From Pyricularia pennisetigena (Eukaryota > Ascomycota > Sordariomycetes > Magnaporthales > Pyriculariaceae), in assembly GCF_004337985.1 (NCBI RefSeq), contig NC_043742.1:1102176-1166175 (forward strand): a stretch of 64,000 bases of DNA. The letters are read 5' to 3'. Below the pieces are notes generated by a model. The model was given only the letters and a program-made list of their open reading frames with translations. It did not search any database and had not been told where the DNA came from. Below are positions 56,501 to 64,000 of the stretch, piece after piece (the stretch's first letter is position 1; each line of letters begins with the position of its first letter). The position numbers and the translations under genes were made by a program.

Positions 56501-57475
56501 TAACGGCCATTTATATATAGACCAGGTTATTTTAATTAAAGGGATTGGGCCTGTAGGTGCGATTATGGGGCTAATTACCCGTAAAACTTTTGTACCGAAT
56601 CGGGTTATGGAAAATATTACTTTTATTTTTATTGCAATGGAGGGTGATTGCGTATATAAAAAAAATGTGTTTAAGGGGGTTTTTTCTTAAATAAATAATA
56701 AAATATAAAACACCTTAAAAAAGTATAAAAGGGTACGACTATTTCGGAATGTGTTAAATAGTTTAAAAAAACATTATGAACCTATATTCCAAGGACGGTA
56801 ATTAGGTAAGAAAAAGGATTATATATACTAATAATCCGTTATAATACGCCGGCACATTCGAAAAATAAGTTTTAAAAATTCAAAGGTAGGGAGCGAATAT
56901 ACCTTTTTAGTTAGTTTTTTGAACCTTTAATACCGTTTAGCTATTTTGAAAATGAGGGAAAGATTAAATAAATACAATTGTCGCATTTTTTAGGTAAAAT
57001 TTACAGATTTTAAAACGGTATAAAGCCGAAAAAATGGCTAGGTAATTAAAACGAAAAACCCGTTATTAAAATCCATATTGTAAATCCAAAAACAATTCGC
57101 CGTTAATTTGGATTTGTATTAATATAGTGGTTAAGTTTTGGAATGCCCAAAAAACGTTAAAATTCCGACGAAAGTAACCTGGAATATGGAAAGACTGAAA
57201 TTAGGCCAGGGTTTGCCCAGTTTTGGATATACCGATTCTGGTTGGGGCAATTTTAATTAAAAGCCCAAAAATGGGCCGTGGCGATTCCGTTATAGGTTAA
57301 AACAATAGTTACCCTCCATTTATTTAATTGTAGCTAAAAATAAATTTAACACCGACTTTTTATATTTAATACAAATTTTACAGCTGAAATTTGGAATTTG
57401 AAATTTCGTGGTTGGACCCGAAGTAATGTAAAATTTTATTTTTCTATTATTTGTATTAACGCCAATTATAGTTAT
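56501..57475. other. Spacer, nothing recognised
   Basis: A 72-codon plus-strand frame at 56,472-56,690 lies opposite the start of the MFS gene and is probably a shadow. No other feature is seen. Confidence 0.3.
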
Positions 57476-57479
57476 TTTT

Positions 57480-58950
57480 AATTTTAAAATTTTAAATATT
57501 AAATCGGTAAACGTTTTTTGCGCTCCATATTACGTGCGGCTCCTAAATTGTATATTAATACCACCTCCTTACCCCAATATTATATTTACGCCGGTATCCG
57601 TCTGGATGCGACAACCTAATATTATTTAAATTGCAATACCTCCACCGGGGTTTCCCAAACCAATATTTAAATTTTTGCATCCATTCCCCGATTTAAATGT
57701 TTAAACGACGACCTAATTGGCCAACGATACGTATTTATCCATACCGAATTAATATATCCAACGTTTCCCGTATTGTAATATTAACCCCGTAAAACTGATT
57801 TAAACGCGGAATAACCCATATATTAATTAAACAGTTTTAATTTCTAATATTTTTTCGAATAATCGCGTGAAATTGAAAAATTAAAAGGTATTGGGAATTA
57901 TAAATAAAAACCTCCGGGTAATCGTATTTGTAAACGTATTTTAAAAATACCAAATCTGTTAGTAACCGAGAACGTTCCGTAATCGTAATATATATTTACT
58001 AACCCTTTTATTTTTTATTTTAGCCTTTTGGTAATTGTTCCCATAATTTTGGCCCCGGATTATTCGTCCTTATAAATAATACCCCATAGTTTAAGCTCGC
58101 CCGCGCATAAATAATATTTATAATTTTCGACCATTAACGAAAAATAATAGTTAATAGTTTTGGAATTAAGGGTAATTTTTAATGGTCCTAATTGCGAGCG
58201 TTCGAATACGTTAAACCCGTCCCAAACTTAACGATATGGAAAAAACAAATATTTTTGAAAGTTTCGGGTAATATTTGCTTTTTATTCGATAAGTTTATTA
58301 ATTATATTCGCGTTAAATATAAGTCGTTTTAAATAATATTTTGCTAAATTTTAAAAATAACCATATCCTTAACCGAACCGTTTTTCGATACAGTCCAAGA
58401 TTGCGTTTCGAAATCCTGCTTTTATTTTAAGGAATTTTTATACCCAGTTTTTCTTGGAAACTTTCGGGTTTTTTCCAGGTATTTTAAAAAGGAAACACTG
58501 GGTAAATCCTTTTTCAAAAAATCCCCGATAAAATTGAATATTTCGTTTTTATTTTTGTGGTTTTAAAACCTGTTTAGGCCAATTTAAAAACTTTTTCCAA
58601 CCATTTTGCTAATTTTGCGGGAAAACCGAAATTTGTTCGTTTCGGTATTAAAAAACGCACCGTTATCCCTTTATATAACCGGAATAATTAATTACGTTAA
58701 CGGTAAATAAAGCAATGATTATTAAAGGCCTTTGTTTGTCGGGCGTTACAGGTTAGGTAAAGCCGGCGGCAATTTGCATGGCAATACGGTACGTATTAAA
58801 TTTAGCCGGAATAATAAAGCTGCGAATACCCGTTCGTTGAAATTGCAATTTTGCCATTTCTGGACAATGGAAAATGTGCTTTGGAGCCTAATATTAATGC
58901 ACGCCCTAATTAATAAATTAAAAATAAGAAGAAATAATCCGGAGGTCAAC
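57480..58950 (-). pseudogene. Unassigned decayed coding region
   Basis: Protein-like text can be read on the minus strand in order: FSIVQKWQNCNFNERVFAAL near 58,880, KNKNEIFNFIGDFLKKDL near 58,540, FLKYVYKYDYPEVFIYNS near 57,950, WVIPRLNQFYGVNITIRETL then DILIRYG near 57,810-57,740, WMQKFKYWFGKPRWRYCNL near 57,680 and LSHPDGYRRKYNIGVRRWY. The last three blocks look like one conserved domain rich in Trp, Tyr and Arg that I have seen in unnamed ascomycete proteins, but I cannot name it. Stops and D/E-to-N/K changes indicate RIP. Function unknown. Confidence 0.4.
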
Positions 58951-61770
58951 TTTTTGAAATTAAATATACTTATATTAACAGGGATAATAATATATTGATA
59001 TAATTTTGGACCGAAATCCTGGGAAATTTATGTTATCCAATGGTAGTGTGCAATTATTTCCGATATTATAATATTAAAATAAAAATGGTTTAGCCCGGTT
59101 CGATATATAATAACGACCTTTTAACGATAAATCGAACTATTTATTTTAAATTTATAATTATTTTTCGTCGGTCCATTTCAAATTTTTTTCAGATGTGCCA
59201 TTTCGTAAAATAAGCGCTTATCGAGTGCAAAGGATTCGATAACAAGTTCGAACAAAATATACAAAAATAGTTAAACCAATTATATGCCCATTTTCCCACC
59301 TTTTTGCACATTAATAACGATTATAAAAAAACGAAAGTATTGCTTATAATGCCTACCGAATAAATTTTCCCTAAAAAGCTTACGGTTTACCAAACCTAAT
59401 TTTAAACCTAAATTACGGATATATAAAAAAGGTTTAAAAAAGGCAGAAATAGTTAAAAAAATTTAATGCTTGGGGGTATTAGGGATTATTTTTTATTGTT
59501 CGTTTGGAGTGGTTTTGCCATATCGCTCGATATTACCAAATTCCGCCCTAATCCCTATATATTTTAATTTGGCAAAGTTATTTAATATTTGCTCCCGAAT
59601 AATTTTTCTCGCTTGGTTTTTAAAATCGTAACCTGGGCCCGGAAAGCGTTTATAATAGAAATATTATTCGTTAATAGGTATAATATGTAACCAAAAACGA
59701 TTTTGCTACTATTTTTAATTAATTTTAAATTCCCAGTTAGAATTCCTTTTTATTACGAAATAAATACAGTAATTACCTATTAAACCTTTGAAACCTTTAA
59801 AACAAATTTTGCAGTACGCCAAAATATACAGCGAGATTTTATTACGGTAAAATCCGGAATCGTCCCCCTTTTTTTTATTTATCGCATTTTTCAATTATAT
59901 AAATTTTATACGTTTCCCATTTATCGGGGCTCCCTGTCCCAAAATTTCGTTTTAAATTTTTGCCCTCCCATTTTATCCTTTATTTTCGTTTAATATTTTT
60001 ACACGAAAACCGGATATTTTAAACCTTTTAAATTAGGGAAAATTGCCAATAAAAACGGTAAATTTTAACCTGGATTTCCATTTAGGATTTAAAAAAGGAA
60101 TTTAATTTTTTTATTTGTTATACCAATATATACGTGCTATTTTTCCAAAATAATTATACAAATTATCCAACCGAATTTAATACGCGACGCGTACGATACG
60201 ACAGGGTGCCCAAACCGCCGCCACCGAAACCCCGTTAAAACACTGTTTTCGTCCGTGATAAAATTTTTTATATTTTAAAATGCTATTGGTACGGGTTATA
60301 AAAAAACGAAAATAAAAAATAAATTACCAAACCTAATTATATATTATTAAAATATGTTGGGAAAATGTACCCGAAATATGGACGGAGGGCAAATAAATTT
60401 TATTGGTATTTTAACTTTGGTTTTTATATTATTAATACTTTTTTGGTTAAATTTAAATGTGGGTTTTAAATTTTATTTATATATTGTTAATATAAAATAT
60501 GTTATTTTTTTACCGTTTTTCGAAAAACCAGATATTACGTTTTCAAAATGCGATTTTCGTGTAATTAAAGCGTTATAACTTATTTCGACGCATATATTAG
60601 CAATGCAGAAAAAACTTTTTCACGTTTTTATATATTTTAGGAATGGATTAAAAAAGGTTGTATAATGGATTTAAAATGGGTGGTTTATCGTTTAGGGGCG
60701 GTTTATAAAATTATATCGGGCCAAATAACCTTTTACTTTAATACTATGGAAAATAAGAGAAAAGAAAATAAAACGCCGTAATAATAGATATTAATAAAAA
60801 TAAAAAAATATCCAGCGCCGGCTAACGTGCGGATAATTTTTAGTCGGAAAAAAGTTAAATGGAGTTCGCTTAATTGCAATTTGCAGGTATTTAAGCAAAA
60901 GGCAATAGCTGCATTTTAATATTTTCATAAATTACGGTGGATAACGTTATAACGTTTATTTTTAACATTAATTTTGCGTAATATGGCGTATAACGGGTAT
61001 TATGGTTTAGTTCCAAAATTTACCCGTTTTTAATAAATATAAACGAGGCGATAATTGCAGTTAAAAAGCCCGTTCGTATATTTGGAATAGCGATATCGGG
61101 ATATGATTAAATCCTGTTTCAGGCTTCCGCGATCGGTATAATTTATTAAATTTTCCGGTAAAAGTTTTATATTGCCCAATATTTTAAATTTCAAATTTAC
61201 AAAATAACTATAGTCCAAATATCCGTTTAATATATTGTTTTGGACAGCTTAAGGAAGGTATTTCGTCCTTTTCGTCCTCCCGGACAAACCGCAGTAATAG
61301 CAACCGCGATAATTATTCGTTTATTAAATCCAAAGGTGGACGTTAAAAAAAAAAATAGTTAAAAGGAAATTCGCAGTTTAAGGCGATCCAGCAAATTCGG
61401 CACGATGTTTTGGTAAAACGGTTTTTCATATTAGCCGCTGGTACCACGCCTTAGATTTTAAATAGATATATCCGCCTTAAAAGACCGTTAGCTTTGTCGA
61501 ACAGTCGAAAATTCCAATTGTTTACAACCTGCCAGGAGCCTTTGAACTTCAAACACTTAAGCACAATGGTCTGGCACACCCAAATAACAGGAGTTATTTT
61601 TTCTTCGAATGTAAATAACTAATTAGGCTAATAATAGCTACTAATACCATAAGGTATTCTAAATAAAAATAGTAGCAGCGTGAGAACAATGGATAAAATT
61701 TGCTTTCTGGATGCGAGCGCTATTTGTAACACCATTACCTTATAATTAAGGGGCACCAAATAGGGAATTG
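58951..61770. other. Heavily decayed AT-rich DNA, no firm gene
   Basis: The minus strand near 60,270-60,130 contains FITDENSVLTGFRWRRFGHP, which recalls the first catalytic Asp region of Tc1/mariner transposases (TDEx..TG), but the later DDE blocks were not found. Nothing else is recognised. A plus-strand frame at 60,354-60,578 is hydrophobic and has no motif. Confidence 0.3.
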
Positions 61771-61773
61771 AAA

Positions 61774-62037
61774 TTAATAGGATAAATGGGTCCCAATTAC
61801 GATCCTTATTAAAGCAAAATATATTACGTTTGGCGAGCGTAATACTACATTCTCATCTGACCACGCCGGACAAACCGGCACGAAACCTGAAATTAACCAG
61901 GGAAGCGGATTATTTGGGCCCTGCAACGCATAAGGTATATAATCGGACAGTAAAATTTGATTTAACGTAATGGGAAAACCCCAGGAGCTCCTAGAAAATT
62001 GGTCGTACATAAGGAAAACCACGGCCGTTACATCCAC
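61774..62037 (-). other. Unassigned open frame, 87 codons
   Basis: The frame MDVTAVVFLMYDQFSRSSWG...FPITLNQILLSDYIPYALQG...WLISGFVPVCPAWSDENVVL is free of stops, and RIP-type damage appears low. The composition is protein-like, with a Pro/Trp-rich second half. I do not recognise the family; it may be one exon of a larger gene. Confidence 0.35.
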
Positions 62038-62359
62038 CTCCGAATGGTCATCTTTTCAGCGCTGCCACTTAGGATTTAGCTACTTTCCCTCCGTGTTTAT
62101 ATTGTAAATTACCTTATTCTAGTAAAAGCCCCCAGCCTCGGAAAAGTGCGTTTGGGCGTAACCATATTAAAAACGACGTATCCGATTAGTTAATATACAA
62201 AATAAACCCCAGGATTTGCTAATTTTGGTTATGGCGAAGCAGCCAAAGCAAATTGCCAAAAATACCATTTTCCTTTTTTTGGGCAACGTGGGATAGGCAA
62301 TTGGGTTTATTACCCGTAACTGGTTGGTTATTTATGAAATGGGGGAGGTTCGCCACCGT

Positions 62360-63286
62360 TGCCTACGGATTATCCTTGTGGCCCAACAAATACCCTTGCA
62401 CTTTGGCAGCTGAAAGACTTTTCGTCGTTATTCGACGGGCGAAATTTTGGGCTAAGTTCTTAAGGTCGAGGTAAATGGATTTATCGTCCACTGATTAACA
62501 GGTTTGCTGGTTGGTGTTGTTTGGGGTTAAATCTAATTAAAATCAATACATTTTTATAAACATTAGTCTGGCCGAGTCCTCGTCTATATACCCGAAAAAG
62601 ACTTTCTTATAAGCTTTTCCATCCCGAATTAACGTTTCATCTAGCTTTTTAATATTAGTGACAAAGCTTTTGCGCTGTTTGTCTTTAAATTCGCAACAAT
62701 AGCGCAAAAACTTGTCGATGGGATTTAAACACCAACCTAGGCATAGAATAACCAATAGCTCTTTCCCATCCGGAGGACTGGCATATTTGTCTGGCGTCCT
62801 GCCAAAGGGTTTAACAAATATACGACGAATAATCAGCAGTTTACCGCCATGGCGGACGAATTCAATTCTAAACGTGGAAATGTACTCGATCTGGTAATCA
62901 CTGGCTTTGTAATCGTCCCTTATAATTCTCTAATACCAAAAGGGAATAATAAGGCGATCGGCAATTTCTATATATGCTGTTACGATATGCACGGTGGAGT
63001 ATTTGCTGCTGGGATAGTTGATAACGTCTTTGTTTAAACGGTTATTGGCCGTTATGGATACTAACGCGGTAAACAAAAGTATTATACCATATAAAATGCG
63101 CTTACTAAACTCGATCAAATTCGATATGGCGTTAAATAGCGACAGCAGCTATATTATAAAACTAATATTAAGCCAATTCTCTATGGAAAAGGGAAAACTA
63201 ATCCCCAAAGCGGCTTTTTGAGCGAGGTATAGAAATATACTTCCCGCCGCAGCGGTTTCGCTAATCAGAATGGCAAAAGTTGACAT
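62360..63286 (-). pseudogene. BCS1-like gene lacking its AAA core
   Basis: The gene starts at ATG 63,286 (MSTFAILISETAAAGS). It has a membrane-type segment, RILYGIILLFTALVSI, then the BCS1_N-like part: YSTVHIVTAYIEIADRLI, one stop, HGGKLLIIRRIFVKPFGRTP and LNPIDKFLRYCCEFKDKQRK. Directly after this, TNIKKLDETLIRDGKAYKKV and FFGYIDEDSARLMFIKMY match the segment that normally follows the AAA core (TNHieKLD.ALiRpGRvD.kv.FgY). The C-terminus LAQNFARRITTKSLSAAKVQ, GYLLGHKDNP follows near 62,450. Walker A and B and the bases between are absent, so about 150-200 residues were deleted with the frame kept. Such proteins are inner-membrane or ER-associated AAA chaperones; this one could not bind ATP. 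Confidence 0.75.
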
Positions 63287-63683
63287 TTCAGTTGAAGCTT
63301 ATAAACCGATTAAGCAAATATATTATAAATTGAAAGTGGTTAATGCGGAATAAAGTCGAAGGCTAGAGGTTATAACCCCATTGCTGCGATAGGGGTGGAA
63401 ACCAAATTTATAACAAAATTAGAAATCTAATAATGCTCTGGATTTGTGTGGGCAGATTATTAAAAGAGGAATTTTGCAAAATCGGTAACCGTCATATTTT
63501 CCAAATACTTTAATAAGGCTATTTATACCCTTAAGCAAAAGCTATCGCTCACAAACCTCGTTACTACAACCAAAAATCGACCGGCGGGGGTGAGGCTGAA
63601 ATAGAATTCGGCTCATCCTATGTGCCTTTAAGCCCAACTGGTGGTAACCAAGACATATAAATGTACGAGCATATAACGTTGGT

Positions 63684-63850
63684 ATAATTAAAGCTTCAAC
63701 GCGTCGTTTACCTGTTATATTATTTGGAACCGCTTTTTATTCACCTTAATCGCAAAACTAAAAACCTGTATTTAATACCAAATTATTGTGCAGCTTTATA
63801 TACGTACTGGTAAGCGGGTAATAAATTTTGGGTCGCTAATATATTCCCCA
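63684..63850. repeat. Block shared with 54,035-54,205
   Basis: This is the second copy of the block found beside the other BCS1-like remnant. Differences are mostly C/T and G/A. The sequence after 63,850 no longer matches the sequence after 54,205. Confidence 0.7.
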
Positions 63851-64000
63851 AAATAAGGGTTTGCGTTTTTGAATATTTTTTCCAAATGTGGCTAGTTCGA
63901 CGTAATATAAATGTGGTTTTAACAATTTGTATTGGCCAATAAAAATAGTACGTATTTGGTGCTATAGGCCTATTCCGGGTGGAAATTGCGGCCAAAAAAA

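Noticed and set aside
60120..60270. Tc1/mariner transposase, from TDENSVLTG
   Set aside because: Only one short resemblance exists, and the second Asp and the PDLNP-type block could not be found. Left as unassigned.
1..64000. CRISPR array, bacterial operons or ribosome binding sites
   Set aside because: No regular direct-repeat and spacer pattern exists, genes contain spliceosomal introns, and the families are fungal.
1..64000. Giant Starship-type element spanning the window
   Set aside because: No DUF3435 tyrosine recombinase or defined boundaries were seen. It remains possible that such a gene lies outside the window.

Overview
The window reads as a repeat-rich, gene-poor block of a filamentous ascomycete (Pezizomycotina-type) nuclear genome. 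Three things point there. Nearly every coding remnant belongs to a family I know from such fungi (PDDEXK_12-like nuclease, zf-3CxxC, RBR/IBR, fungal BTB/POZ, BAH, Ulp1/C48, ISG12/IFI6-like, DUF3638/DUF3645, BCS1-like AAA, DHA-type MFS). The introns that can be placed are short, about 50-135 nt, with GT...AG ends and CTRAY-like branch sites. The reading frames are broken mainly by transitions that turn CAA/CAG/TGG into TAA/TAG and acidic residues into K/N, the signature of repeat-induced point mutation (RIP, CpA to TpA). The species cannot be named. All family names come from motif recognition by eye; no database search was run.

Layout. 1-3.9 kb: decayed unassigned coding sequence. 3.9-15.8 kb: a Tad1-like LINE (ORF1 region, APE endonuclease, RT, RNase H, C-terminal zinc region, TAC-repeat tail) split inside its endonuclease by a complete 5,969-bp Ty1/copia element (6257-12225) with 642-bp TG...CA LTRs and a 5-bp target duplication. 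16.1-25.8 kb: broken genes for a PDDEXK_12 nuclease, a 3CxxC zinc finger, an RBR ligase, a BTB protein, and a head-to-head pair of ISG12/IFI6-like membrane proteins. 26.4-37.5 kb: a BAH gene interrupted by a 1.84-kb TIR element with a 9-bp duplication, then a C48 peptidase, an unassigned 149-residue frame, a second BTB gene, a C2H2 fragment, and a second inverted copy of the TIR element. 38-43 kb: further ISG12/IFI6, PDDEXK_12 and MFS fragments. 43.7-49.2 kb: one long DUF3638/DUF3645 gene. 50.3-52.2 kb: a Fot1/pogo transposon. 52.9-63.3 kb: two complementary BCS1-like AAA relics, an MFS transporter and unassigned coding remains.

No gene is clearly intact. The best preserved is the copia polyprotein, which has one internal stop and no visible gag start codon. 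Five gene families occur two to four times (PDDEXK_12, BTB, ISG12/IFI6, BCS1, MFS). Duplication followed by RIP is the simplest account of the whole block. The most interesting non-transposon signal is the recurring pair of ISG12/IFI6-like genes. The most interesting mobile signals are the 9-bp-TSD inverted element pair and a tRNA-like Pol III module inside the copia LTRs.
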